Shown: positions 45,492-55,016 of the stretch, in pieces
How positions within the stretch are numbered: the stretch's first letter is position 1
Layout: the number at the start of each line of letters is the position of its first letter
From: Pseudoalteromonas carrageenovora IAM 12662
GTDB taxonomy: Bacteria; Pseudomonadota; Gammaproteobacteria; Enterobacterales; Alteromonadaceae
Length of the DNA stretch: 64,000 nucleotides
Direction of reading: 5' to 3'
NCBI RefSeq assembly: GCF_900239935.1
Contig: NZ_LT965929.1
Span: forward strand, 287,001-351,000
Position numbers and translations under genes: made by a program
The notes under the pieces: model-generated
The model's input: the letters and a program-made list of their open reading frames with translations, nothing else
What the model was told of the DNA's origin: nothing
The model's database searches: none

Positions 45492-45989
45492 ATGTTTGTA
45501 TTAAAAAAGTGCTATTTAATTTTTATGTGTGTATTACTAAATTTAAGTGCAGCCGTGAGCGCGCATGAGCTTAATGGCACAAGTGCTCATATTATTTTAA
45601 GAGATGGCCAAGTAGAAGTTAAAATAATAACCGACACAGCCCATTTAGCAGCTACATTACAAAGTGATCAAGCGTGGTTAATGGGCGACATAGAACAAGT
45701 TATGCCAGAAAATTTGGGCATAAATGATCAGCAAAACTATATTAAAATTATGCTTTTACAATCGACTCAATTGCAAATAAATAATCAAGCAATAAAGTTT
45801 GAGCGAGCATTATTCAACACATACCCAAATCAACATGATGAAATAGTTTTGCTAGCACGGCATAAGGTTTCAAAAGTAAGTGATGTGTCGTTGTCGTTTT
45901 CTAAAAGCTTAGGCGCGGTGCACGCTAACATTGTTAAACCGCAGTATAAGTTGATCAATGCTGGTGAAGCTTTAAACGCCAGCTTTTAA
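45492..45989 (+). CDS. Secreted hypothetical protein
   Basis: 165 residues. Signal peptide MFVLKKCYLIFMCVLLNLSAAVSA, cleavage before HELNGTSAH. The mature N-terminus (AHELNGTSAHIILRDGQVEVKI) recalls the periplasmic leader domain of HupE/UreJ-type proteins, but no membrane domain follows. It is 18 bases after the PEBP-YHYH gene, so probably co-transcribed. Function unknown. Confidence 0.65.
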   Translation: MFVLKKCYLIFMCVLLNLSAAVSAHELNGTSAHIILRDGQVEVKIITDTAHLAATLQSDQAWLMGDIEQVMPENLGINDQQNYIKIMLLQSTQLQINNQAIKFERALFNTYPNQHDEIVLLARHKVSKVSDVSLSFSKSLGAVHANIVKPQYKLINAGEALNASF

Positions 45990-45998
45990 TGTGCTAAA

Positions 45999-46043
45999 TA
46001 ACGAGGGGTTATTTATTTAAAGCTTAATTGTAAACCCTCGTTA
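45999..46043 (+). terminator. Hairpin before two-component genes
   Basis: TAACGAGGG and CCCTCGTTA pair over 9 bp with a long AT-rich loop. No T run follows on the plus strand, so Rho-independent termination is uncertain. Confidence 0.5.
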
Positions 46044-46113
46044 TGCAATACTGCTAATTAGAGTGTAAGCACTATTACCGCACACGCCTACAGCCTAAAA
46101 AAATAGAGTACCT

Positions 46114-47547
46114 GTGAAACTAATACATAAATTCTTTTTAGCATTTTTTATAACGAATATAACGCTCGTAGGCTTAATGTTTGTGTTTATTTATATGAAC
46201 TTTGCTAGCGAGTTTAATAACTTTGTTGAAAAAGAAGAACAACAGCATTTAGCTAATGTAAAACAGCAACTTGCCAAAGTGTATAGCCAATATAATAGCT
46301 GGCAGGGTATTTCTCAAAGTGTACATTTATGGCGCTCTATTGTTGCCCCAAAATCTAAACCAGTTAAAAGCAAGCCAAAAAGTAGCGTAGCAAGCAAACC
46401 ACTACAACCAACCCCCTCATTGTTATGGATAAATTTACCCGCCGATTTGCTTAAAACAGGGCAGCGTATTAGCTTATATAACGCAGAGAAACAGGTTGTG
46501 GTAGGCAAGCCTCAAATAGCCGACAATCCTCATATTGAGCCTATAGTAATTAACAAAAATACCGTTGGCTGGCTTGGTTTAATGCCGTCACGCTTAGTTG
46601 AAAACAGCCCCGCAAAAGCCTTTTTAACGGCTCAGTTTCATAACTACTTTATGATTACGCTGCTTGTAATTTTATTGGCTTTTGTAATGGCTATTTTACT
46701 CTCTCGTCATTTAACTAAGCCAATTAAACAAATAGTGCATGGCACAAATCAGCTTAATAAAGGGAACTTTTCAAACCGAATAACCCCTTTAACGCGCGAT
46801 GAGCTAGGTATACTCACAAGTAACGTAAACGAGTTGGCTAATACACTTGAGCACAACCAGCAAATGCGCTTTCAATGGATGTCGGATACGTCTCATGAAC
46901 TTAAAACCCCCATTACTGTATTGCGCTCTCATTTATTAGCTGTGCAAGATGGCGTTTTTATAGCCGACGAAAAACGTATAAACTTATTAATAGAGCAAGT
47001 AGATAACTTAAATCATATTGTTGACGACCTAGCTCAACTGGTAAATAACGACACAGCTAATTTAACCTATCATTTTAATAAGCTTGATTTAACCAAGGTA
47101 TTTAAACTCGCTTTACAAAATTTTAGTGCACGTTTTAAAGAGCGCTCGCTAACCTTAAACAATGAAAGTTTAATTGCCGCGCCACAATATTTTATAAATG
47201 CCGATAAAGACCGCTTAATGCAGTTATTTACCAACCTACTAGAAAACACTTGCAGATACACCCATGCTGGTGGGCAAGTAAATATAACTATTTGCAAAAA
47301 CCTTAAACGTAAAGAAGTTACATTATGTATTCAAGACTCAGCACCCGGGGTCAAAAGCGAAGAATTAAACAAACTTTTTGAGCGATTTTACCGAGTAGAA
47401 AAGTCTCGTAATAGAGAATTTGGCGGCTCGGGGCTCGGCTTAGCGCTTTGCCAGCAAATAGTGTTGGCGCACAATGGCGATATTACGCTTGGCCATAGTG
47501 CACTAGGTGGGCTCGAAGCTAAAATAACTTTACCGCTTTTTGAGTAA
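46114..47547 (+). CDS. BaeS-like sensor histidine kinase
   Basis: 477 residues with a GTG start. TM1 at about 5-27, periplasmic domain about 28-170, TM2 about 172-195 and HAMP about 196-250. The H-box is DTSHELKTPITVLRSHL near 268, the N-box NLLENTCRYTH, with G-boxes DSAPGV and GGSGLGLAL. It is a typical class I inner-membrane kinase. It overlaps no gene but ends 4 bases before its response regulator. The BaeSR/CpxAR-type assignment rests on the paired regulator and overall length. The periplasmic domain has a Ser/Lys/Pro-rich stretch (about 85-110). Confidence 0.88.
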   Translation: MKLIHKFFLAFFITNITLVGLMFVFIYMNFASEFNNFVEKEEQQHLANVKQQLAKVYSQYNSWQGISQSVHLWRSIVAPKSKPVKSKPKSSVASKPLQPTPSLLWINLPADLLKTGQRISLYNAEKQVVVGKPQIADNPHIEPIVINKNTVGWLGLMPSRLVENSPAKAFLTAQFHNYFMITLLVILLAFVMAILLSRHLTKPIKQIVHGTNQLNKGNFSNRITPLTRDELGILTSNVNELANTLEHNQQMRFQWMSDTSHELKTPITVLRSHLLAVQDGVFIADEKRINLLIEQVDNLNHIVDDLAQLVNNDTANLTYHFNKLDLTKVFKLALQNFSARFKERSLTLNNESLIAAPQYFINADKDRLMQLFTNLLENTCRYTHAGGQVNITICKNLKRKEVTLCIQDSAPGVKSEELNKLFERFYRVEKSRNREFGGSGLGLALCQQIVLAHNGDITLGHSALGGLEAKITLPLFE

Positions 47548-47551
47548 CACG

Positions 47552-48229
47552 ATGACTAAACAAAAAATACTAATAGTAGAAGACGAAAAAAACATAGCCG
47601 AAGTACTCATAGCTTACAGCCAACAACAAGGTTACAGCACAGAGTATTTTAACACTGGCAATGGAGTAGTGAGCTTTGTAAAAAATAATCAGCCCGATTT
47701 AATTTTACTCGATTTAATGATCCCTCATATTGACGGGCTAACTATTTGCAAACAGGTTAGGTCGTTTTCAAGCATACCTATTATTATGGTAACCGCCAAA
47801 CGTGAAGAGCTAGACCGATTACAAGGGCTTGAACTTGGCGCTGATGACTACATATGCAAACCTTTTAGCCCTAAAGAGGTGATGGCCAGAATAAAAGCCG
47901 TATTAAGGCGCTTAAGCCAGCCTAAAAATAATGTAGTTAGCTATGGTGAATTTGAGTTATTTAAAGATGATTACGTAGCTTTAGTCCATGGTAAAAGCCT
48001 AGCGCTGACAGCAGTAGAGTTTAAAATATTTTTATTGTTTATTAGCCATGTGGGCCGTGTATTTAGCCGTGAAGATATCATTAATAGCGTTTATAACCAC
48101 ACAGTTGAAATATCAGACCGTAATATTGATAACCACATTAAAAATATTCGTAAAAAAATTAATGATATTAAAAGCGATTTAAACCCTATTACTGCAGTTT
48201 ATGGGGTTGGCTATAAGCTTAATGGCTAA
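47552..48229 (+). CDS. OmpR-family response regulator (BaeR-like)
   Basis: 225 residues from the ATG at 47552. A TTG four codons earlier lies in the kinase gene. The receiver domain has ILIVEDEKN, phospho-Asp in LILLDLMIP, VTAK and CKPFSPKEV. The C-terminal winged helix has LTAVEFKIFLLF, FSREDIINSVY, ISDRNIDNHIKNIRKK and AVYGVGYKL. It is phosphorylated by the preceding kinase and binds DNA. Regulon unknown; envelope stress is likely by analogy. Confidence 0.9.
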   Translation: MTKQKILIVEDEKNIAEVLIAYSQQQGYSTEYFNTGNGVVSFVKNNQPDLILLDLMIPHIDGLTICKQVRSFSSIPIIMVTAKREELDRLQGLELGADDYICKPFSPKEVMARIKAVLRRLSQPKNNVVSYGEFELFKDDYVALVHGKSLALTAVEFKIFLLFISHVGRVFSREDIINSVYNHTVEISDRNIDNHIKNIRKKINDIKSDLNPITAVYGVGYKLNG

Positions 48230-48309
48230 ATAGTCTGCTTTATAACTTATTGAATATTATTAACTATATATGCTATTTTGAGGAGGATTATTCAAAGGAA
48301 TGTACAAAA

Positions 48310-48909
48310 TTGAACACTCAAATAGACTTTACCTCCTACACCTTAGATGAGCTTTACTCCAGCGCAAAAGTAATTGATCGAGAACGCTTTCCTGAGCGCG
48401 CAAAAGAAATAGACGAGCTTATTAAAACCCGAGAAGCGCAAGATCCCACACAAAATACCGACTCAAAAATAGTGGGCGAACAAGCATCACGCGGGGATAG
48501 GCTCGTTGCTGCCATAATTGATGGCCTAATAGGAATCGCTTTTACTATACCTTTAATGATGTATATCGGCTTTGATAGCTTAATGCAGCCAACCCTTGGG
48601 TTATCTTTGTTTTTATTGGGTTATGGTGTACTTAGCGTTTTAGTACTTCATGGTTACCTTATGTATCACAGCGGACAAACTATTGGTAAGTACTGTATGT
48701 CTATTCGTATAGAAAACATAGATGGCACAAAAGCGAGTTTTACAACTATTTACTTTAAACGCATGTTACCCATGCAGCTGTTATCGCTTGTACCTTCTGT
48801 AGGGCAGGTGATAGCTGGCGTAGTTAATCCAGCCTTTATTTTTGCAAAAGATAAACGCTGTTTACACGACCATATAGCAGGAACCAAAGTGAGTTATATT
48901 GAGAAGTAG
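48310..48909 (+). CDS. RDD-family membrane protein
   Basis: About 199 residues from the TTG at 48310, which has AAAGGA ten bases upstream. The frame is open back to 48250, but those residues look non-coding. After a polar N-terminus (SYTLDELYSSAKVIDRERFPERAKEIDELI), the RDD domain begins at about residue 60 with ASRGDRLVAAIIDGLIG, the R-D-D residues of the family. Three further helices and YHSGQTIGKYCMSIRI and KDKRCLHDHIAGT follow. RDD proteins are inner-membrane proteins linked to transport or exchange; the substrate is unknown. Confidence 0.82.
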   Translation: MNTQIDFTSYTLDELYSSAKVIDRERFPERAKEIDELIKTREAQDPTQNTDSKIVGEQASRGDRLVAAIIDGLIGIAFTIPLMMYIGFDSLMQPTLGLSLFLLGYGVLSVLVLHGYLMYHSGQTIGKYCMSIRIENIDGTKASFTTIYFKRMLPMQLLSLVPSVGQVIAGVVNPAFIFAKDKRCLHDHIAGTKVSYIEK

Positions 48910-48945
48910 TAATACCCAGCTAAGGATAATGTTTAAAAGGTATTT

Positions 48946-49410
48946 ATGAATAAACTAACGAGGTATAAAAAAGCACCCAGTGCAAAATTACTTTGGACAC
49001 TTGGTTTCAATACATTTATCGCAGTTATAATTTTATTTTGGGTAGAGGTATTTATTGAACAGCCTTTGCTGCATCAATTTTTATACTTATTTGCGTTTGT
49101 ATTATTGAGGGTGTTTTCACAGTGGTATTGTATAAACAAAGAACAATCTCAGGCAGTTGAAATTGTAAATGGCGAGTTTGAACTACTCGGCATAAATATA
49201 AAGGTGTCTGAGCTAGAAGAAGTACTTTATTGCCAAACTAAGCGTTTTGAGCATATTTTAAGATTTAAATTTAAAAACGCCACATACCAAGATATTGAAA
49301 TAACGGCACCAGATTTAATTGACGACCTACGCTTTTATTATTTTATGGTTGATAACGCCCTACCAGTAAAAATGACAGATGATAAGGGCCGTTTTTTTGA
49401 GGAAGATTAA
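48946..49410 (+). CDS. Hypothetical two-TM protein
   Basis: 154 residues. Two adjacent hydrophobic helices (about 14-35 and 42-62) are followed by an ~85-residue cytoplasmic domain with alternating strands: QAVEIVNGEFELLGINIKVSELEEVLYC. This arrangement resembles small PH-like or YcxB-like proteins, but no motif is decisive. It lies between the RDD gene and a secreted protein gene in the same direction. Confidence 0.6.
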   Translation: MNKLTRYKKAPSAKLLWTLGFNTFIAVIILFWVEVFIEQPLLHQFLYLFAFVLLRVFSQWYCINKEQSQAVEIVNGEFELLGINIKVSELEEVLYCQTKRFEHILRFKFKNATYQDIEITAPDLIDDLRFYYFMVDNALPVKMTDDKGRFFEED

Positions 49411-49430
49411 CAGCGCAGCAAGGAGTTGTG

Positions 49431-49925
49431 GTGATCAAACCGATTTTAATATTTTTGATGCTAGCAAGTGCCATCTTTAGTGAATATTCATATGCAAGCT
49501 CATTTGAGGGATGCTATTCAAGGACGGATAAAATAACGAGTGCGATCCCTATGCTCAACGAAGATGGGAGCGAAAGTAATGAGCGTTTTAAGTTAAAAAC
49601 GAGCTATATAAATGTATTTAAAGAAGATGATAAATATTTTACAGAAGGCTTGATATGGGGTTACAACTTTCACATTTGTACTATCACCGCCCCTGTAGAA
49701 GGAGTTTCAGAACCATTGCCTTTAATACTAAAGGGTAAAAAACTAGTGTTTGAAGAACAAGAGCCCGAATACGATATTAACTGTAAGTTTGAACTAGAAT
49801 TTGACGAGAATGGCTTGCATATTAAGGATAAAAACTATCATTGCTCTAACTACATGTTTTACTGTGGGGCGCACGCAAGTGTTCATGACGTTCACCTAGT
49901 TAAAACCAACAAAGGCTGCAATTAA
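49431..49925 (+). CDS. Secreted hypothetical protein
   Basis: About 164 residues with a GTG start after AAGGAG. Two consecutive GTG codons (49428 and 49431) are possible. The signal peptide ends YSYA before SSFEGCYS. The mature domain is beta-rich with seven or so cysteines, probably in disulfides. The family is not recognised. It shares orientation with its neighbours but has its own clear ribosome site. Confidence 0.62.
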   Translation: MIKPILIFLMLASAIFSEYSYASSFEGCYSRTDKITSAIPMLNEDGSESNERFKLKTSYINVFKEDDKYFTEGLIWGYNFHICTITAPVEGVSEPLPLILKGKKLVFEEQEPEYDINCKFELEFDENGLHIKDKNYHCSNYMFYCGAHASVHDVHLVKTNKGCN

Positions 49926-49974
49926 CTAAGCTAGTCTATTTTTTAACTTAACGATGCAGCAACAAGGACTTATT

Positions 49975-50298
49975 ATGCGCAGCTTTTTATTATTTATTGG
50001 CTACTCATCATACATTGGCAGTGTGGGCGATGGCTTACTTGGCTTGTATGCACTATGGGTTTTAATAGGTAATAATTTAGCACTTTTAAACTTATCGCTT
50101 AATGACTTTTTAGCACAGTATGTTGAGTTTATATATTGGGTGAAGCAGGTTGCGCTTTATGTAATGCCCGAAGGCTTTGCCAATTGGTTATTTGGCATTC
50201 CTGCTGTTATTTACTTTCCCGTACGTATACTAATGAGCCTAATAATTGGCTGGTGGGCACTAAAAAAGGCAGAACAGTTAAAAACAAAAAATGTGTAA
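49975..50298 (+). CDS. Small membrane protein, hypothetical
   Basis: About 107 residues from the ATG at 49975, which has AAGGA 9 bases upstream. An ATG seven codons earlier has none. Helices at about 10-30, 50-70 and 75-95, short charged tail. Family not recognised. Confidence 0.6.
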   Translation: MRSFLLFIGYSSYIGSVGDGLLGLYALWVLIGNNLALLNLSLNDFLAQYVEFIYWVKQVALYVMPEGFANWLFGIPAVIYFPVRILMSLIIGWWALKKAEQLKTKNV

Positions 50299-50487
50299 AA
50301 ACTACTCACTTTTAAAATAATTACCTTTTTAAATATTACATTTTATTAAGCCTGACCTACAACCGCGTTAAACGTTTACTACTGTATTGTTTTTAAATAA
50401 TATTTTTTAATCCACTTTCGCTTTCGCTAATTATTTTTGGCACATAAGTTGATGCACTCATTTATAAATTTTTTAAAAGGACTGCAC

Positions 50488-51123
50488 ATGACCGCTGAAT
50501 ATTTTATGGTGTTGGGGCTGCTTGGGGTGGCATTTTTTTCGGTAGCAGGTGCATTGCTCGGCTATGAAAAAAGCATAAGTGGTTTTGGTGTAGTGGTGGT
50601 AGCAACTGTAACTGCTTTAGGTGGCGGCACGCTAAGAGACATACTTTTAGATAAACCTATATTTTGGATAGCCACGCCTGAGTATTTATACTCAACATAC
50701 GCCGCTATTATTGCCACCATATTTTTTGTGCGTTACTTACCTCATGTAAATAACTATTATTTTTTATTAGTCGATGCCATAGGTATGGCGTTATTTAATA
50801 TTATGGGGATAGAAAAAGCCTTAATAAGCGGCACAGGTATGGTAATAGCGATAACAATGGGGATCACCACAGGGATTTTTGGCGGCCTAATACGAGACGT
50901 AATTTGCCGCGAAGTACCTTCAGTTATGCGAAACGAGCCCTATGCTTCAGCCTGTTTAGTAGGCGGCCTAGTTTATGCTGCGCTGTTTACCATAGAAGTC
51001 GATTACATTTGGTGTATTTTAGGCTCACTTTTTACCACTGTATTTTTAAGATTAGGCTCGCTTAAATGGGGCTGGCACCTAACCATTTTCAGAAAAAAAG
51101 ATTTTAAAGATCAAAGAGAGTAG
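50488..51123 (+). CDS. TRIC/YicG-family membrane channel (UPF0126)
   Basis: 211 residues from the ATG at 50488 behind AAAAGG. About seven helices lie in two inverted halves, each with a glycine-rich kinked helix: VATVTALGGGTLRDILLD in the first and AITMGITTGIFGGLIRDVICREVPSVMRNEPYASA in the second. These are the TRIC-like / Gly_transporter (UPF0126) signatures; GGGTLRD and GGLIRDV line the pore. E. coli relatives move glycine, others cations. It converges on the GNAT gene with a 3-base gap. Confidence 0.88.
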   Translation: MTAEYFMVLGLLGVAFFSVAGALLGYEKSISGFGVVVVATVTALGGGTLRDILLDKPIFWIATPEYLYSTYAAIIATIFFVRYLPHVNNYYFLLVDAIGMALFNIMGIEKALISGTGMVIAITMGITTGIFGGLIRDVICREVPSVMRNEPYASACLVGGLVYAALFTIEVDYIWCILGSLFTTVFLRLGSLKWGWHLTIFRKKDFKDQRE

Positions 51124-51126
51124 CTC

Positions 51127-51561
51127 TTAGTTATTTATAGGCTGGGTTTGCATATGGTACTCATAGTTATCTTCCTCAGTGATCTTAAAGCCTAGTCGAG
51201 TATAAAGTGCTTTAGCAGGGTTGTTTTTAAGTACTGTTAGTTTGATAGGCTTTAACTTTGCAGTTTTAATTACTTGCTCAATAACGCCTCTGCCGTAGCC
51301 TTTATTTTGATGGTTGGGGTGTATTTGCAATTGCATTATTTCAATGTGGCTACCCCATATTTTGTACTTTAACGTACCTAAAATATCACCATTAAACTGT
51401 ATGAGATGAGAGCAATCGTATTGCTCATCAACCCTTTCATTATGCTGTTGCTCAGTTAAAAATAACCCGGCATTTTCTAAGTGTTCAACCATAGTCAGTT
51501 TTCTGAGGCTTAATAAGTAGCCTCGGTCTGAATATGCTGCCTTTATGAATTTAAAAACCAT
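51127..51561 (-). CDS. GNAT-family N-acetyltransferase
   Basis: About 144 residues from the ATG at 51561, with AAGG upstream. A TTG five codons earlier is possible. The acetyl-CoA site is seen in QLQIHPNHQNKGYGRGVIEQVI (Q/RxxGxG/A motif) and the C-terminal NNPAKALYTRLGFKITEED. The acceptor is unknown. It stands alone between convergent and upstream genes. Confidence 0.85.
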   Translation of the reverse strand: MVFKFIKAAYSDRGYLLSLRKLTMVEHLENAGLFLTEQQHNERVDEQYDCSHLIQFNGDILGTLKYKIWGSHIEIMQLQIHPNHQNKGYGRGVIEQVIKTAKLKPIKLTVLKNNPAKALYTRLGFKITEEDNYEYHMQTQPINN

Positions 51562-51658
51562 AGTGCTACCTTGCAACAGCCTTAATGTTTATATTAGTAG
51601 AACTAATCAAAATAAGTCTGCAGTATTAAATGTGCAAGCCAAGCTAACAAAGGCAATA

Positions 51659-53125
51659 CTACCAATACCCAAGTGCCTTCCACCAAAGCCCGCCAATAAT
51701 TCCCCATACACTTAAATTAATAACGCTCATTATAAGGCCCATTACCCACCAGTCTTTTAACGATACATAGCCTGAGCCAAACACGATGGGAGATGTGCCT
51801 GTTGCGTAATGCGTTAACGACATCATGAGTGATGAAGCGCCAGCTAACAGTAAACCTAAAAATAAAGGCGGAGCGCCAAGCGCTAAACCTGCGGCGTAAA
51901 ATGCGGCAAACATAGCAGTAATATGTGCTGTGGTACTGGCAAAAAAGTAATGAGCGTAAAAATACACAGCTACCAATATAATGGCCGATACAATCCAGTC
52001 AAAGCCCAGTTGCGCAATATTGCTCTCAACAAGTGTTGAAAACCACGTTACCAAACCTAGTTTATTTAAAAAAGTGGCCATCATTACTAATGCTGAAAAC
52101 CAAACAACGGTATCCCACGCAGACTTTTCTTTAAGTACATCGTCCCAGCTTAATACACCAGTCACTAATAAAACCGACAGACCCAAAAAAGCCACTGCGG
52201 TTGTATTAACTGCGTAGTCAGCCCCTAAAATCATTGCAGGCACGCCGGCCCATAAAATAAGCAGCATGGCAAAAACACCCACCATTATTTTTTCGCCGTA
52301 ACTCATTGGGCCCATTTCAGTTAATTTAGATTCTGCGTAGGTTTTAGCGTCGGGCGTACTTTTAACTTCAGGTGGGTAAATGGCATAAACAACCAAAGGC
52401 ACAAGGGCAATACATAGCAAACCAGGAACAAGCGCTGCGAGCGCCCACGTACTCCAAGTAATACTAATATTTGCACCAGTAGCATCTGCAATAAGCTTTA
52501 CAATTAGCGGGTTTGGCGCAGTCGCTGTAATAAACATAGCTGATGTAATAGGGTTTATATGGTAGCTCACTAAAGCAAGGTAGTGGCCAATTTTACGAGA
52601 GGTACCTTCCTCAGGGGACGAGCCAAAGCTTGTTGCTATCGACTTCATAATTGGGTGAATAATAGCGCCGCCTCGCGCGGTATTACTTGGCGTCACAGGC
52701 GCTATAACAAGTTCAGACAGCGCGAGTGCATAGCCAATACCAATAGTTTTTTTACCAAAAAAAGAAATAAAATTATAGCCAATACGGTTTCCCAAACCAG
52801 TTTTAGCTAAACCCCGAGAAATAATAATAGCAATACCAATCAGCCAAATTAATGAATTAGAAAAGCCACTTAATGCATCTTTAATAGCGCCAGATGGGCT
52901 GTCATTAGTTACGCCGGTTAGTGCAACAGAAGTAATAGCTAAAATAGCAATGGCACCGATAGGCATTGCTTTACCAATAATGGCAACTACAGTACCAATA
53001 AATAAAGCGAGCAAATGCCATGCATTTTCGGTAACACCTTGCGGAGGTGGTACAGCAAACCAAAGTAGTAAAACAATGGCTATAGAAATCAGACCAGAGG
53101 TAACTCGAATATCAGTACCTTTCAT
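51659..53125 (-). CDS. DASS/SLC13-family anion symporter (CitT/TtdT type)
   Basis: 488 residues, about 12-14 helices. The two SNT-type anion-binding motifs of the DASS family are visible, TPSNTARGGAI in the first half and THYATGTSPIVFGSGYV in the second. SSPEEGTSRKIGHYLALVSY and TATAPNPL are also conserved. Close relatives exchange C4-dicarboxylates, tartrate or citrate. No enzyme or regulator next to it helps fix the substrate. Start is the ATG at 53125. Confidence 0.87.
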   Translation of the reverse strand: MKGTDIRVTSGLISIAIVLLLWFAVPPPQGVTENAWHLLALFIGTVVAIIGKAMPIGAIAILAITSVALTGVTNDSPSGAIKDALSGFSNSLIWLIGIAIIISRGLAKTGLGNRIGYNFISFFGKKTIGIGYALALSELVIAPVTPSNTARGGAIIHPIMKSIATSFGSSPEEGTSRKIGHYLALVSYHINPITSAMFITATAPNPLIVKLIADATGANISITWSTWALAALVPGLLCIALVPLVVYAIYPPEVKSTPDAKTYAESKLTEMGPMSYGEKIMVGVFAMLLILWAGVPAMILGADYAVNTTAVAFLGLSVLLVTGVLSWDDVLKEKSAWDTVVWFSALVMMATFLNKLGLVTWFSTLVESNIAQLGFDWIVSAIILVAVYFYAHYFFASTTAHITAMFAAFYAAGLALGAPPLFLGLLLAGASSLMMSLTHYATGTSPIVFGSGYVSLKDWWVMGLIMSVINLSVWGIIGGLWWKALGYW

Positions 53126-53409
53126 TAAAAATGTCCCTAAGTTTTAGAAATGCATACATTCTGTTTATTCAAAAGGCAACGTTATTCTACTTCATTTAAT
53201 AATAAAAAAGATGACGCACATCATATGAAAATTAAACTTATTTAATTTTATTAATAAAGAGGAAATTAACTATAAACTAAAGTGATTGATTACATTACCC
53301 GATAAGAGCTTACAGTGTGCTTAATCAACTATGATTTTTAAGAGTTAGCTTGAATTGTTTTATAGGTTCGTAAGGTCTTTATAAGCCTCAACGAATACTT
53401 GGAAATACA

Positions 53410-54249
53410 ATGAACTTAAAACTAACCAATAACGTGATTACTTTTTTATTAGCGAGTAGCTTTTTGCTACTTGGCTTGTCGTTTGCGTTAGGATCAAACC
53501 CTAATACTTTAACGGCTACGTTTAGTTTTTATGGCGTTGACTCGCTAATGTCTGTATCTGCGTTAGGTTTAATTAGTGGCTCCTTTATGATTGCTTTAGC
53601 ATTCGCCACCGTGCTCGCTCGTTTTAAACTAATGAAACCTACAGTCGCACTTTTACTTGCAGCAATTATAAGTTTAGTTGCATTACTTACTTTGTTTGCC
53701 AGTAACCGTTGGATGGCGCAACTTGGCGGCTTTCCAATCATTGGTAGCGGGCAGGGCATAATTAAATACTTTGCTGTAGTGCCTTTGTATTTATTTTTGT
53801 TTTATAAAGACAAGCTTACCGACAAACAACATGTACTTTTAAACTTTATACCGGTTGCCATGGTTTTATTGTGGATTGGCGGCATGAAGTTTTATGAATT
53901 TGAAGCAAAAGGTATTGTAAGTCTTGTTGAAACGTCTCCGTTTATGTCGTGGTTATACACGGTATTTAGCGTACAAGGCGCGTCTAACGTGATTGGCGGG
54001 TTTGATGTATTATTTGCTGTGTTATTGGGCTTAGGGCTATTTTTAAATAATAAAAAGCTAATTATTGTAAGTGGTTTAGCGTGTTTAAGCGTATTTATGA
54101 TGACCCAAACATTCTTAATTACCGCAACCGGTGCATTTAGTTCTTCCACTTTATTGGATCGTTTAGGGCAATTTGTAATTAAAGATTTGTGGTATATAGC
54201 AAACCTTGTTGTTATTGCTTTTTTAATGATTTTTAAGCCGACTAAATAA
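53410..54249 (+). CDS. YkgB/DUF417-family membrane protein
   Basis: 279 residues, about seven or eight helices. LWIGGMKFYEFEAKGIVSLVETSPFMSWLY is the DUF417 (YkgB) signature. The N-terminal ~125 residues add a further block of helices before the usual ~150-residue domain, so it looks like a longer version. Function unknown; relatives respond to oxidants. It ends 10 bases before rof. Confidence 0.75.
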   Translation: MNLKLTNNVITFLLASSFLLLGLSFALGSNPNTLTATFSFYGVDSLMSVSALGLISGSFMIALAFATVLARFKLMKPTVALLLAAIISLVALLTLFASNRWMAQLGGFPIIGSGQGIIKYFAVVPLYLFLFYKDKLTDKQHVLLNFIPVAMVLLWIGGMKFYEFEAKGIVSLVETSPFMSWLYTVFSVQGASNVIGGFDVLFAVLLGLGLFLNNKKLIIVSGLACLSVFMMTQTFLITATGAFSSSTLLDRLGQFVIKDLWYIANLVVIAFLMIFKPTK

Positions 54250-54259
54250 AGAGGACGTT

Positions 54260-54511
54260 ATGATCAGTTGCAACCAATACGACTACATCGAAATTGCTTG
54301 TATGCACCATTTAAGCGTTGAGCTTATTTTAAAAAATGGCGACGAAGTATGTGGCGTAGCAACTGATACAAAACGCAATGCTAATAGAGACGAATGCATA
54401 GTTGTTAACGTAAATAGCGAGTTGCAACTCATTATGCTCACTACAATCAGCGTGCTTAAAGCGCGTGAGAAAAATCCATACTTTGACCACGTGAACTTTG
54501 ATGTAAGGTAA
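54260..54511 (+). CDS. rof: Rho inhibitor Rof (YaeO)
   Basis: 83 residues, starting after AGAGGACG. NQYDYIEIACMHHLSVELILKNGDEVCGVATD matches the Rof N-terminal helix and Sm-like barrel of E. coli YaeO (YDNLELACQHHL...LKDGE). Rof binds the primary RNA site of Rho and lowers Rho-dependent termination. It is the last ordinary chromosomal gene before the cassette array. Confidence 0.85.
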   Translation: MISCNQYDYIEIACMHHLSVELILKNGDEVCGVATDTKRNANRDECIVVNVNSELQLIMLTTISVLKAREKNPYFDHVNFDVR

Positions 54512-54518
54512 ACACCTT

Positions 54519-54553
54519 AGCGAGCCTGTATTATCAATATGTTAAGGCTCGCT
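54519..54553 (+). terminator. Terminator-like hairpin after rof
   Basis: AGCGAGCCT and AGGCTCGCT form a perfect 9-bp stem around a 17-base loop, with only TATC after it. It probably marks the end of the rof transcript. Confidence 0.6.
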
Positions 54554-54926
54554 TATCTCACCAATGCTTTAGCTAATTACGCGCTAAATACATAAAGCCA
54601 AAATATTCGTATTACTTTCCTCTGTTTTTAATCGAGTTTTTTTACCGAATAAGGCTAAACGTTAACTATTAAAGCGTATAAAAATGCTAATCCAGTATAA
54701 GTAAGCCTCAATAAGCTTGTGTAGCGCTTAGTATCCGTACGTTCGTTAATTATGGTCGTAAAAGGTAGCTACATAAATAAAGCTAACTTACAGAAGTAAC
54801 TGTTTATATAAACAGCTAATTTAATTTTGTCCAATAACATTATTAAACGCCGTTTTGGTGCAAAATAACAAAGGGCTTTTTATAAAATGCCTAAATACTT
54901 GTTTACATTAAAGTTATTTAGTGGAA
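54554..54926. other. Non-coding region between rof and cassette array
   Basis: About 370 bases without a gene. ACGCCGTTTTGGTGC at 54847-54861 recurs as ACGCCGTTTTGGGGTGC at 54946-54962, about 100 bases later, inside the first attC-like site, so this may be the relic of another recombination site. No integrase gene is present. Confidence 0.55.
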
Positions 54927-55000
54927 TTATTGAACAATGTAATATACGCCGTTTTGGGGTGCTATAAACCCCCAAAGTGGTGTTCAATAAGCTGTTAGAT
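54927..55000 (+). repeat. attC-like recombination site opening the cassette array
   Basis: TTATTGAACA (54927-54936) and TGTTCAATAA (54981-54990) pair exactly around an inner hairpin (CCGTTTTGGGG against CCCCCAAAGTGG). The site ends in the core GTTAGAT. GTTAGATATAC is complementary, with one mismatch, to GTATACCTAAC at the end of the first cassette, as expected if both derive from one circular cassette. Confidence 0.65.
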
Positions 55001-55016
55001 ATACAAGGAAGGTTCA

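Noticed and set aside
54512..55016. Integron integrase gene or attI before the array
   Set aside because: No reading frame of useful length or tyrosine-recombinase motif is present; only attC-like repeats are seen.
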